Of a DNA stretch of 64,000 bases, positions 1 to 8,612 are shown one piece after another. This stretch comes from Sphaerochaetaceae bacterium. Lineage in GTDB: Bacteria; Spirochaetota; Spirochaetia; Sphaerochaetales; Sphaerochaetaceae. The DNA lies in contig JAILPZ010000012.1 of NCBI GenBank assembly GCA_024699225.1, forward strand, positions 1 through 64,000. The letters run 5' to 3'. Position numbers and translations under genes: made by a program. The notes below the pieces were generated by a model. That model made no database searches and was not told where the DNA came from. It worked only from the letters and a program-made list of their open reading frames with translations. The stretch's first letter is position 1; each line of letters starts with the position of its first letter.

Positions 1-1188
1 GTAGGCAATTGCGGTAAGTTTCTCATCTGAGGGAACATCATCGTCTTTGACAAGGCCCCAGAGAACTGAAAGAGCACGTGACATTGAAAGATCATTGCAG
101 ACAAACTCGTCAAAGCTGTCTGTGTAGCTTTTTGCCTTTTCCGAAAGCTTTTCTGCCTTTCTGTCGCCGAAAGAAGCAATTCTCTGCATAAGACCGGCTC
201 TTGCATTCTTTGCAGAATCCATGCCGTCAAAAGAGAACTGAAGCTGGGTTCTGTAATGAGCTCCGAGACAGAAATATCTGTAATCAAGCGGGTCATAACC
301 ATGCTTCTCCAGAACCGGAAGTGTCAGGAACTCTCCGCTGGACTTACTCATCTTGCCCTTGTCTGTCAAAAGGAACTCGCCGTGAAGCCAGTACTTAACC
401 CACTGTTTTCCTGTTGCTGCCTCAGCCTGTGCAATCTCGTTTGTATGATGCACGGGAATGGCATCTATACCACCGCAGTGAATGTCGAACTGCTCGCCGA
501 GATAGTACATGCTCATGGCTGAACACTCAATATGCCAGCCCGGATATCCGCGGCCCCACGGAGAATCCCACATCATATCCTGCTGTCCGAACTTGCTCTT
601 TGTAAACCAGAGAACAAAGTCCTTGGGGTTTCTCTTGTTGCTGTCGACATCAATTCTTGCTCCGCTTTTCAGGTCGTCAAGCTTGAGTCTGGCAAGGGCG
701 CCGTACTGCGGGAAAGTATCAATGCTGAAATAGACGTTTCCGCCGGCAACATAGGTGTGGCCACCTTCTTCCAGTCTTTTAATAAGAGCTATCATCTGAT
801 CAATATGCTTTGTTGCAGGACATACTACTTCAGGACGGATAATGTTAAGCGCATCATAGTCCTTAAAGAAGGCCTTGGTGTAGAAATCTGCTATATCCCA
901 GACGGACTTACCTGTCTCTCTGGCAGTTTTCTCCATCTTGTCTTCACCATCATCTCCGTCACCTGTGAGATGTCCGACATCTGTTATATTCATGACATGC
1001 TTGACCTTATATCCTGCATGTCTGAGCATTCTCTTAAGAGTATCTTCAAATATGAATGTCCTGAGGTTTCCTATATGAGCATAGTTGTATACTGTCGGAC
1101 CGCAGGTATACATTCCTACATGGTCTTCACTGACAGGAACAAACTCTTCAAGTTTCCTGGACATAGTGTTATATAACTGTACTTTAAT
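1..1188 (-). CDS. cysS: Cysteinyl-tRNA synthetase (3' end beyond window)
   Basis: Class I aminoacyl-tRNA synthetase that charges tRNA-Cys in the cytoplasm. The reverse strand reads continuously as CysRS: the CGPTVYNYAHIGN block carries the HIGH-like motif, GWHIECSAMS and HHTNEIAQ supply zinc ligands, and DKGKMSKSS is the KMSKS loop. The C-terminus runs off the left edge. The first ATG (base 1164) would remove the conserved YNT segment seen at the start of nearly all CysRS. The eight codons upstream encode a fitting segment ending QLYNT, and there is no ATG, GTG or TTG between an in-frame TAG and base 1164. An ATT at 1186-1188 sits 7 bases after GGAG (1196-1199), so I place the start there. 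The function is very sure. The start is an inference. Confidence 0.93.
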   Translation of the reverse strand, partial: MKVQLYNTMSRKLEEFVPVSEDHVGMYTCGPTVYNYAHIGNLRTFIFEDTLKRMLRHAGYKVKHVMNITDVGHLTGDGDDGEDKMEKTARETGKSVWDIADFYTKAFFKDYDALNIIRPEVVCPATKHIDQMIALIKRLEEGGHTYVAGGNVYFSIDTFPQYGALARLKLDDLKSGARIDVDSNKRNPKDFVLWFTKSKFGQQDMMWDSPWGRGYPGWHIECSAMSMYYLGEQFDIHCGGIDAIPVHHTNEIAQAEAATGKQWVKYWLHGEFLLTDKGKMSKSSGEFLTLPVLEKHGYDPLDYRYFCLGAHYRTQLQFSFDGMDSAKNARAGLMQRIASFGDRKAEKLSEKAKSYTDSFDEFVCNDLSMSRALSVLWGLVKDDDVPSDEKLTAIAY

Positions 1189-1298
1189 TAAAAAGCTCCG
1201 TGTCTAAGAAAGAATACAAAAATACTACCAATAAATCAATTGTGACAACATTGAAACACAAGGCGTGAAAATGATAGTTTTATGCAAGAGAAATAATT

Positions 1299-2021
1299 AT
1301 GAAATACGAAGAGGACAATAAAGCTTTTATAAGAGGGTACAGGGACGCCTTCCCCATCTTCATAAGCTATTTTACAGTCTCACTTGCAGTTGGAATTAAT
1401 GCAAGAAATGCGGGCCTTTCTGTTTTTCAGGGCGCACTTATGAGTTTTTTAAACCTCACTTCCACAGGTCAGGCTGCAGGAATTGAGATTATAAGGGAGC
1501 ACGGCACATTTTTTGAATTAGCCTTAAGTCAGCTTGCCATAAACCTGCGCTACCTGCTTATGGGTACAGCACTGGCGGTCAGACTGCGTCCGGGCCAGAG
1601 TCTTGGAAGACGTCTTTTGGTTTCTATAGGAATTACAGATGAGATTTTTGCCCTCTCCGCCTCTGTAGCCAAACCTCTCAGTCCACTGTACGTATTCGGT
1701 TGTTACTGCATGTCCATGCCAGGCTGGGTTCTGGGAACCATGACAGGTTCTGCCCTTGGCAATATTCTTCCAGCTTCAGTTGTAAGTGCACTTTCAATTG
1801 CCCTCTATGCCATGTTTACATACCTTGTAATTGAACCGGCAAGAAAGAGTAAGATTCTTGTAGGCCTTGTAATTATTTCCATGCTGATCAGTCTTTTAAC
1901 TGACAGACTTCTTCCTTCTCTGTCTTTTGGCATGAAGGTAATAATACTCACGGTTGTAATAGCATCTGTTGCATCCCTTATTTTCCCAATCCCGGAAGAA
2001 GAAAACGGAGGTACAAAATGA
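1299..2021 (+). CDS. azlC: AzlC family branched-chain amino acid exporter, large subunit
   Basis: Large subunit of the AzlCD inner-membrane exporter for branched-chain amino acids. The 240-residue protein opens with the family pattern (GYRDAFPIFISY) and has several hydrophobic segments filling most of its length, as expected for AzlC. The downstream azlD overlaps its stop by four bases (ATGA), so the two are translationally coupled. Only a weak AAGAGA lies before the ATG. The gene is divergent from cysS. The family is certain, while the substrate is inferred from the family. Confidence 0.9.
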   Translation: MKYEEDNKAFIRGYRDAFPIFISYFTVSLAVGINARNAGLSVFQGALMSFLNLTSTGQAAGIEIIREHGTFFELALSQLAINLRYLLMGTALAVRLRPGQSLGRRLLVSIGITDEIFALSASVAKPLSPLYVFGCYCMSMPGWVLGTMTGSALGNILPASVVSALSIALYAMFTYLVIEPARKSKILVGLVIISMLISLLTDRLLPSLSFGMKVIILTVVIASVASLIFPIPEEENGGTK

Positions 2022-2329
2022 CAGGCAATCTTTATATATACCTTTCAATTCTTGCCATGGCCGCCGCTACCAATCTTGTCAGGGTTCTTCCGTCCCTTCT
2101 TCTCAAGCGCCCTATCAAGAATCAGTTTATAAGATCATTTTTGTACTACGCGCCATATGTAACTCTTTCAGTTATGGCATTTCCTTCAATTCTCTACAGT
2201 ACGGGAAACTTCTACGGTGCACTGTGCGGTTTTATCTGTGTTATTCTGCTTTCATTTACAAAGGTCGGCATGTTTGTTTCAACATTCGGAACCTGTCTGA
2301 TTGTTTATCTGGCACAGTTAATCTTTTAA
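2018..2329 (+). CDS. azlD: AzlD family branched-chain amino acid exporter, small subunit
   Basis: Small partner of AzlC, 103 residues and typical in length. It contains about three to four hydrophobic segments and the AzlD-like stretch around the RVLPSLLLKRP motif. The start overlaps the azlC stop codon. A bidirectional terminator hairpin follows at 2353-2380. It probably forms a two-component membrane exporter with the upstream product. Confidence 0.88.
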   Translation: MTGNLYIYLSILAMAAATNLVRVLPSLLLKRPIKNQFIRSFLYYAPYVTLSVMAFPSILYSTGNFYGALCGFICVILLSFTKVGMFVSTFGTCLIVYLAQLIF

Positions 2330-2352
2330 ATAAACAACCGGTATGAATAAAA

Positions 2353-2380
2353 AAGATCGCCGCATTTCTGCGACGATCTT
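2353..2380. terminator. Bidirectional terminator between azlD and ackA
   Basis: The stem AAGATCG-C-CGC pairs with GCG-A-CGATCTT around a six-base ATTTCT loop. On the minus strand it is followed by TTTT, so it best fits termination of ackA; it also lies just after azlD. Confidence 0.75.
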
Positions 2381-2404
2381 CCTGTTTTCTCTTGTATGAA
2401 TAAA

Positions 2405-3745
2405 TTACTTTCTCTTTGGCTTGGCAATAATATCAGCAAGCTCGGGCTTCTTCTCGAGGTTCTTAACAAGACCACGTGCTCTTGCCTTATTCACATATGA
2501 AGCATCTTCGAATGTGTAGTGGAAGTTTGTATGAACATCATATGTTCCGTTCATGAGAGCAAAAGCATCTTCTGTCATGACAAGTTCCTCATCTGTCGGG
2601 ATAACAAAGATCTTAACAGGTGAATCATTCTTTGAAATCTCAAACTCAGCGTTTCTGCAGAGGCAGATTTCATTCTTGTGCTCATCAAGGCAGATACCGA
2701 AGTTCTCAAGACCGTCTACTGAACCCTTTCTGATAAGTGAGCTCATCTCACCAACACCGGCTGTGAAGACAACTGCGTCTACTCTGCCGAGAAGTGCTGC
2801 GTAAGCGCCAATATACTTCTTGATTCTGTGGCATTCCATATCAACTGCAAGCTGAGCCTTCTTGTCGCCCTTAGCTGCCTCATTGGCAACGTCACGGCGG
2901 TCAGACATACCGCAGATACCGAGCAGACCGGACTTCTTGTTCAGTGCTGTATCCATTTCCTTAGCTGTCATGCCTGTGTTGTTCATGATATAAGGCATGA
3001 TTGCCGGGTCCATATCACCTGATCTTGTACCCATGACAAGACCCTCAAGCGGGGTAAGTCCCATTGATGTATCAATACAGACACCGTTCTTTACTGCACA
3101 GACTGATGCACCGTTTCCAATATGGCAGATAATAACGTTTGTATCCTTGTTTTCCTTACCGAGAAGGAGAGCTGCTCTCTTTGCACAGTAGAGGTGGCTT
3201 GTTCCGTGGAAGCCGTATCTTCTTACGTTGTACTTCTCATACCACTCGTAAGGTACTGCATACATATATGCCTCAGGCGGCATGGTCTGGTGCCATGCTG
3301 TATCAACAACAATAGCATGAGGAACATTAGGCATAACCTTTCTTGCTGCTTCAATACCGCCGATATTTGCAGGCATGTGAAGAGGTCCGAGAGGGATAAC
3401 TGTCTTAAGCTGCTCAACAACTTCATCTGTTACGAGTGCTGACTTCTTGAAAAGCTCACCACCATGCAGGACTCTGTGACCTACAGCTCCTATTTCCTTT
3501 ACGTCTTTGATTACTCCGTACTTGGGGTCAGTAATCATCTTTATGATAAGTTCAACAGCCTCTGTATGTGTCGGGCATGTGAATTTGTCTGTAAATTCTT
3601 CCTTACCTGTAGCCTTGTGTTCGATAGTTGAGTACTCAAGTCCGATTCTCTCAACAACACCAACAGCCAGAACATCCTTATTGTCCCAGTCGTATACCTG
3701 GTACTTTGCAGAAGAACTTCCGCAGTTCAATGACAGTATAACCAT
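2405..3745 (-). CDS. ackA: Acetate kinase
   Basis: Interconverts acetyl phosphate plus ADP and acetate plus ATP, the last step of acetate fermentation. The 446-residue protein shows the ASKHA-fold signature NCGSSSAKY at the N-terminus, [30 protein letters not shown] and TAGVGE. Most acetate kinases have about 400 residues; the extra length is a charged C-terminal tail of about 45 residues after the usual end (around [15 protein letters not shown]). The start follows a GGAGG Shine-Dalgarno. No phosphotransacetylase lies beside it in this window. Confidence 0.96.
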   Translation of the reverse strand: MVILSLNCGSSSAKYQVYDWDNKDVLAVGVVERIGLEYSTIEHKATGKEEFTDKFTCPTHTEAVELIIKMITDPKYGVIKDVKEIGAVGHRVLHGGELFKKSALVTDEVVEQLKTVIPLGPLHMPANIGGIEAARKVMPNVPHAIVVDTAWHQTMPPEAYMYAVPYEWYEKYNVRRYGFHGTSHLYCAKRAALLLGKENKDTNVIICHIGNGASVCAVKNGVCIDTSMGLTPLEGLVMGTRSGDMDPAIMPYIMNNTGMTAKEMDTALNKKSGLLGICGMSDRRDVANEAAKGDKKAQLAVDMECHRIKKYIGAYAALLGRVDAVVFTAGVGEMSSLIRKGSVDGLENFGICLDEHKNEICLCRNAEFEISKNDSPVKIFVIPTDEELVMTEDAFALMNGTYDVHTNFHYTFEDASYVNKARARGLVKNLEKKPELADIIAKPKRK

Positions 3746-3823
3746 AAATCCTCCGATTTAATTATTTGAAAACATCCTTATAAATTAAAACACAACGGCT
3801 TTTGAAATACAAGCTCAGGTATT

Positions 3824-5215
3824 TTATTCGGTGACAATGTTTCTAAGCCAGACACCCTTCTTAACAAGTATGAAACCAACAACAGCCTTGACCAGACCGC
3901 CGATTTGAACACTGATGAAAATCCAGAGAACACTGGCATCCGTAAAGCGGCTTAGGATGAAGGCTATGGGGAAGTTTACGGCCATGGTGGAAAAGCCGTC
4001 AAAGAGAAACGTTATAAAGGTTCTTCCGCCGCTTCTTAAAGTAAAGTACGTAGCGTTCTTGAAGGCTTCTAAAGGCATACAGACAGCCTGAACAATAATT
4101 AAGCTTGTGGCTATAGATCTGGCTGCATCAGTTGTGTTGTAAATCTGAGGGAAGAGATGTGAAAGGCTTAGCATGACAAGGCCGACAAAAGAGCTGAAGA
4201 TAACGGAGAAAGTGATAATCTTTGTATCCGTCTCCCTGGCCTCCTCCATCTTTCCTGCACCGAGAAGACGTCCAACTATAATTCCTACGCTGTTTCCAAA
4301 GGCAAGAAATACTACCTTAAAGAAGTTATCCAGAGTTGAGGCTATATTCACACCGGCTACAGCATTCAGGCCTCTTGTGGAAAAGCACTGGTTTACAAGG
4401 GATAAACCGAGTGACCACATAGCTTCATTTATAAGCAAAATCATACCCTTTTTCATGATCCCTGATACAAGATGTGACGGAACACGAAGGGTTCTGTACA
4501 GAGAGGACGCAAACGGAACTTCTGAGGTGTGAGTATGAGTCCAGATTATGACAACGGCAAGTTCTACGAATCTGGAGAGCACTGTAGCATAAGCTGCACC
4601 GCGAACTCCCAAAGCCGGGAAACCGAAGTTTCCAAAAATAAGAAGGTAGTTAAAAAGAAGGTTTACAAGAACTGCTGCCACACCTGCCTTCATGGGCACT
4701 ACTGTCTGACCGCATTCACGCAAAGTTGATGAATAAGTCTGAACAAGGGCAAAAACAGGAAGACCAATTAACATGATTGAAAGATAGTCTTCACCGTACT
4801 TAAGGGTAGCTGCCAGGTCTCCTCCGTCAGCACTATCGCTTAAATACAAACTGACAAGAGAAGAGCCGAAGATAGAAAAAACAAGTATGGCTAAAGCTGA
4901 AAGAAAGAGAGCCAGGGAGAACTTGAAGCGGAATGTATTTCTTACGCCCTCACTGTCATTTTTCCCGAAATACTGGGCTGTAAATATGCCGGCTCCGGAG
5001 AGGCCTCCGAATATGCACAGATTAAATACAAAAATAACCTGGTTTACTATTGCCACACCTGACATCTGCTCCGTACCGAGACGGCCAACCATTATGTTAT
5101 CAAGAAGGTTTACAAAATTTGTAAAGCCATTTTGGACCATAATTGGCAGGGCAATTATAAGTACGGTTTTGAGAAGCTGTTTATTATCTTCAAAGTATTT
5201 GATTTTCCCTTTCAC
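3824..5215 (-). CDS. MATE family multidrug/toxin efflux transporter
   Basis: Inner-membrane cation-coupled exporter of the MATE family. The 463-residue length and about 12 hydrophobic segments are typical, as is the N-terminal stretch around LPIMVQNG followed by NIMVGRLG. The start is GTG at 5215 without any Shine-Dalgarno. A promoter, TTGACT-17-TAAAAG, ends exactly six bases before this GTG, which predicts a leaderless transcript beginning at or next to the start codon. The substrate cannot be told from sequence. Confidence 0.9.
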   Translation of the reverse strand: MKGKIKYFEDNKQLLKTVLIIALPIMVQNGFTNFVNLLDNIMVGRLGTEQMSGVAIVNQVIFVFNLCIFGGLSGAGIFTAQYFGKNDSEGVRNTFRFKFSLALFLSALAILVFSIFGSSLVSLYLSDSADGGDLAATLKYGEDYLSIMLIGLPVFALVQTYSSTLRECGQTVVPMKAGVAAVLVNLLFNYLLIFGNFGFPALGVRGAAYATVLSRFVELAVVIIWTHTHTSEVPFASSLYRTLRVPSHLVSGIMKKGMILLINEAMWSLGLSLVNQCFSTRGLNAVAGVNIASTLDNFFKVVFLAFGNSVGIIVGRLLGAGKMEEARETDTKIITFSVIFSSFVGLVMLSLSHLFPQIYNTTDAARSIATSLIIVQAVCMPLEAFKNATYFTLRSGGRTFITFLFDGFSTMAVNFPIAFILSRFTDASVLWIFISVQIGGLVKAVVGFILVKKGVWLRNIVTE

Positions 5216-5221
5216 ACCATG

Positions 5222-5250
5222 CTTTTATTCTTATTTTTTCATTTAGTCAA
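5222..5250 (-). promoter_or_regulatory. Promoter of the MATE gene, abutting its GTG start
   Basis: On the minus strand TTGACT (5245-5250) and TAAAAG (5222-5227) are 17 bases apart. Six bases (CATGGT) then lead to the GTG start, which coincides with the expected +1. Confidence 0.75.
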
Positions 5251-5287
5251 CAAAGCTTGGGCACTTTGAGGCGTCTTTATAAGTAGA

Positions 5288-6469
5288 ATGAAAAATAACC
5301 TGTTAAGAAAACTTTTAACACCACTTATTCTTTTCCTCATTTTGTTTTCTGCTGCAGCACAGTCCTCTGTATCCGTTACCCTCAAAGGCGGGAGCTCAAA
5401 GCCTTACATTCTTTCCGATTTTAAAAGTAAGAATGCACAGTTTCGCTTCACAATAAGAAAGACAGATGATTCTTTTACCTTCAGCAGTCCCACGTTTTTC
5501 AGAATCAGGCTGTCTGAGTACACGACAATAGGAGAAATAAAACCCGGGAAGCTTCTTTCTGCACTTACAGAAAACACGGGTCCCCAGATATTAAACTACA
5601 AGTCAAAGATCTTTACAGAACCAAGTGGTCTCTCACTGGAACCTAAGTACATGGGCTTAAGTGTTGAAAAAGAAAACTGGGCTTTAGGATACAGCTATCC
5701 TGCCCTGCTTTTTGTGACAGCGGGAAATGAGAAAACCTTTCTCGCCGCTGCAGTACAGGAGATTTCTCAGACAGAAGAGGAAGAGTCAGAGAACAGCTTT
5801 CAGGTAAACTGGAGTGAACAAGCACTCGCTGGCCTCAATACCCTCTTTTTAACAGGCTTTTACAGGGAGGCAAAACTCAAAGATCTGCTTATAAAAGCTT
5901 CTTCCTATGTTAGAGGAAGCTACAATCCGGGAAGTACACTGAGCCTTGATTTTACCTCTTATCTTAAGAGTCAGTGGAGAAATATAGGAGCTGAACTTGG
6001 AAGTACTTTTTCAGATGAGAAAACACGGAAAATGACGGTGCTCTTTGATTCAGTGCTTGAATATTCAGTGACGGAGACACTGGGTCCGGAACCTGTGTAC
6101 GGTATGACAAGCCAGTACAGAAAGATTCAGAGCACGGCAGTTTTATCTTACAGGGGTTTTGAATTTAAAAGTGTACACACAAAAACAAATGATACGGATA
6201 ACTCTGAATCTGATGCTTCAGTGTACAGAATAAAATATACAAACGACCTCTTAAGTGTATCTGTTGAAACGGATGTGCAGAGAACAGAAGAAACAGGAGT
6301 TTCCTCTGTTACCGGGAATCTTAAGATAAAAGACATGCAGGCTTCCTTTAAAGAAAAAAATATCCGCCTGGTGCTTTCATACACCTTAAAGGCGGATAGA
6401 TATTCGCTGAAGTTCTCAGCTGATCAGGACAGGGTTCTTACTGTCCTTTTAAAATATGAACAGCCTTAG
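5288..6469 (+). CDS. Predicted outer-membrane beta-barrel protein, unknown function
   Basis: I do not recognise a family. The 393-residue product has a clear signal peptide (hydrophobic stretch LLTPLILFLILFSAAAQS, probable cleavage after AAAQ). The rest alternates hydrophobic and polar residues in repeated strands rich in aromatic and Ser/Thr residues, as in outer-membrane or periplasmic beta structures. It lies divergent to the MATE gene and overlaps the next gene tail-to-tail by four bases. No Shine-Dalgarno precedes the ATG; TATAAG lies four bases before it, so a leaderless transcript is possible but the fit is poorer than at other genes. Confidence 0.7.
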   Translation: MKNNLLRKLLTPLILFLILFSAAAQSSVSVTLKGGSSKPYILSDFKSKNAQFRFTIRKTDDSFTFSSPTFFRIRLSEYTTIGEIKPGKLLSALTENTGPQILNYKSKIFTEPSGLSLEPKYMGLSVEKENWALGYSYPALLFVTAGNEKTFLAAAVQEISQTEEEESENSFQVNWSEQALAGLNTLFLTGFYREAKLKDLLIKASSYVRGSYNPGSTLSLDFTSYLKSQWRNIGAELGSTFSDEKTRKMTVLFDSVLEYSVTETLGPEPVYGMTSQYRKIQSTAVLSYRGFEFKSVHTKTNDTDNSESDASVYRIKYTNDLLSVSVETDVQRTEETGVSSVTGNLKIKDMQASFKEKNIRLVLSYTLKADRYSLKFSADQDRVLTVLLKYEQP

Positions 6470-7977
6470 AAGCTGATTGTGTTGTTGGACGGGAAGCGTG
6501 GCTCACTAGTAACGTTAATTCCGAGCTTTCTCAGACCCTTTGAGTCTCCGGCAGACGGGATGTGGCTTAGATGTGCCTCACAGCCTCTGAGCTCCGGAAG
6601 CTTTTCAACAGCCATCTGGGCTGCAGGATTCATGGGAGCTGACATGGCAAGACAGATAAGCATCTCATCCAGGTTAAGACTGATTCCCGGCTCACTGAGA
6701 GTTGTCTTCATCTTTCTTACTGAATCAAGAACCTGGAACGGAATAAGTTCAATCTCGTGGTTGATTCCGGCCATAGCCTTCAGGGCATTAATAATAAGGG
6801 CACTGGAAGCGTGAAGAAGTGATGAATTATGACCTGTTACAAATCTTCCGTCATTAAGCTGCATGGCAGCTGCACAGGTCTTTCCATCCTTGTTCTTACC
6901 ACGCTCAATTGCATCCTGAAGAGCCTCTTCAGCCTTTGTGACAGTAGGTCTGTCCTCCGGCTTGAGACCTGACTTCTCCATAATGGTTCTGGTTCTCAGC
7001 ATGGTTTCCTTGCTTCCTATTCCCTGAACATATTCACATTCTGAGCGGAAGTATCTTCTGACTATTTCCTGACGTGCAGCCTCACGTACAACAGCATCAT
7101 CTATAATACCGAAACCAAGTCTGTTAACACCCATATCAGTCGGAGAATTGTATACAAACTTTCCGTCTGTAAGCTTATCAAGAATCTTTTTAAGAAGCGG
7201 GAAAGCCTCAATATCTCTGTTGTAGTTAACTGCAATAGCACCTGTGGCACTTGCGTAGAACGGGTCAATCTGGTTGTAGTCTCCAAGGTCAGCAGTGGCA
7301 GCCTCGTAGGCAATATTTACCGGATGGTCGATAGGAAGGTTCCAGATCGGGAAGCTCTCGTATTTTGCATAGCCGGCCTTTCTGCCCTGTCTGAACTCGT
7401 GGTAGATCTGACCGAGACATGTTGCAAGCTTTCCGCTTCCGGGTCCCGGAGCTGTAACCACGACAACAGGTTTGTCTGTAGGAATGTAGGTGTTTGCACC
7501 ATAGCCCTCATCACTTACTACAAGGTCAACGTTTTCAGGGTAGCCTGTTATGCTCTTGTGAAAGAAAACCTGAATACCGCGTCTCTGAAGCATGTCTGCA
7601 AAACTTAAGGCACTTTTTTCTCCGTTGAATCTGGTAATAACCACCTTGTTGGCAGTAATACCCCACTGGGCAAAGTCTGAAATCATTTTGAAAACATCTG
7701 TATCATAGGTGATTCCAAAATCACTTCTTACCTTGCGGTGCTCAATATCGCCTGAGCTTATACAGATAATAACATCAAGCTGGTCCTTGAATGACTGGAG
7801 AACCCTCATTTTGACGTTGGTATCAAAACCTGGAAGGATTCTCTGTGCATGATAGTCAAACAGGAGCTTTCCACCACATTCAAGGTAAAGTCTCCCGTCT
7901 ACCTTTTTCATCCTCTCTGTAATATATCTTGTCTGCTCGGCAAGGTATTTTTCATTATCAAATCCAATCTCTTTCAT
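6466..7977 (-). CDS. UPF0371/DUF1846 family protein
   Basis: A 503-residue cytosolic protein that matches the DUF1846 (UPF0371) family over its full length. Recognisable parts are the N-terminal IGFDNEKYL block, the LECGGKLLFDYHA segment and the glycine-rich APGPGSGKLATCLGQ motif around residues 185-200, which resembles a nucleotide-binding loop. The biochemical role of the family is not established. A GGGAT-type Shine-Dalgarno lies ahead of the ATG. The downstream end overlaps the convergent beta-barrel gene by four bases; upstream lies the DJ-1 gene, 18 bases away and probably in the same transcript. Confidence 0.88.
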   Translation of the reverse strand: MKEIGFDNEKYLAEQTRYITERMKKVDGRLYLECGGKLLFDYHAQRILPGFDTNVKMRVLQSFKDQLDVIICISSGDIEHRKVRSDFGITYDTDVFKMISDFAQWGITANKVVITRFNGEKSALSFADMLQRRGIQVFFHKSITGYPENVDLVVSDEGYGANTYIPTDKPVVVVTAPGPGSGKLATCLGQIYHEFRQGRKAGYAKYESFPIWNLPIDHPVNIAYEAATADLGDYNQIDPFYASATGAIAVNYNRDIEAFPLLKKILDKLTDGKFVYNSPTDMGVNRLGFGIIDDAVVREAARQEIVRRYFRSECEYVQGIGSKETMLRTRTIMEKSGLKPEDRPTVTKAEEALQDAIERGKNKDGKTCAAAMQLNDGRFVTGHNSSLLHASSALIINALKAMAGINHEIELIPFQVLDSVRKMKTTLSEPGISLNLDEMLICLAMSAPMNPAAQMAVEKLPELRGCEAHLSHIPSAGDSKGLRKLGINVTSEPRFPSNNTISF

Positions 7978-7995
7978 AAAGCCATCCCTAATTCT

Positions 7996-8556
7996 TCAGC
8001 AGACCATCTTGTCATGCAGTGAACATGCAAGAGTTTCCCCATCCTTGCCGAAGAGAGCCTTTACAATCTCAAGTGAGAACTCCATGGCACAGCCTGCACC
8101 ACGGCCCGTAATAATATTATCATCCCTGCAGACTCTCTGCTCAAGAAAGTTTGCAGCTTTTCCCTTAATTTCCATTCCCGGGTAACAGACAGCATTCTTT
8201 CCGTCAAGAAGTCCCAGAGGATACAAAACAAGAGCCGGAGAAGCGCAGATTGCACATACAAAGGCCTTCTTTTCATTCATTTTCTTAAGATAAGAAGATA
8301 CTTCTGAGCTTGCAGAGAGGTTCTGAGCTCCCTTAAGACCTCCGGGAAGAACCACCGCATCAAATTCTTCTTTGACAGCTTCAGAGAAAACAGTCTCACA
8401 GACAACCTTTACACCGTGGCTTCCGGAAGCAACTTTGTCATCTCTGTCAAACAGGGAAGCAACAGTAACTGAGGCCCCTGCTCTTCTGAGAACATCTATG
8501 GGAGCGAGAGCTTCAACTTCTTCAAATCCATCGGCTAAAACAACAAGTACTTTCAT
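7996..8556 (-). CDS. DJ-1/PfpI family protein
   Basis: A 186-residue single-domain member of the DJ-1/ThiJ/PfpI superfamily (YajL-like). It shows the N-terminal ADGFEEVEA motif with the conserved Glu, PGG at about residue 71, and the nucleophile elbow AICASPALVL with the reactive cysteine at about residue 104. Family members act as redox-sensitive chaperones or glyoxalase/deglycase-like enzymes; which applies here cannot be told. A GGAG Shine-Dalgarno lies six bases before the ATG. Just upstream is the hairpin that follows asnS. Confidence 0.88.
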   Translation of the reverse strand: MKVLVVLADGFEEVEALAPIDVLRRAGASVTVASLFDRDDKVASGSHGVKVVCETVFSEAVKEEFDAVVLPGGLKGAQNLSASSEVSSYLKKMNEKKAFVCAICASPALVLYPLGLLDGKNAVCYPGMEIKGKAANFLEQRVCRDDNIITGRGAGCAMEFSLEIVKALFGKDGETLACSLHDKMVC

Positions 8557-8578
8557 GAGGAACTCCTGCTTGTAATAA

Positions 8579-8600
8579 GGCCGGCTTGTTGTGGCCGGCC
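8579..8600 (-). terminator. GC-rich hairpin after asnS
   Basis: GGCCGGC and GCCGGCC form a seven-base-pair stem around CACAACAA. Only a weak TTATTA tract follows on the minus strand, so termination of asnS may be partial, allowing readthrough into the DJ-1 gene. Confidence 0.5.
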
Positions 8601-8612
8601 AGTCTGTATCTA

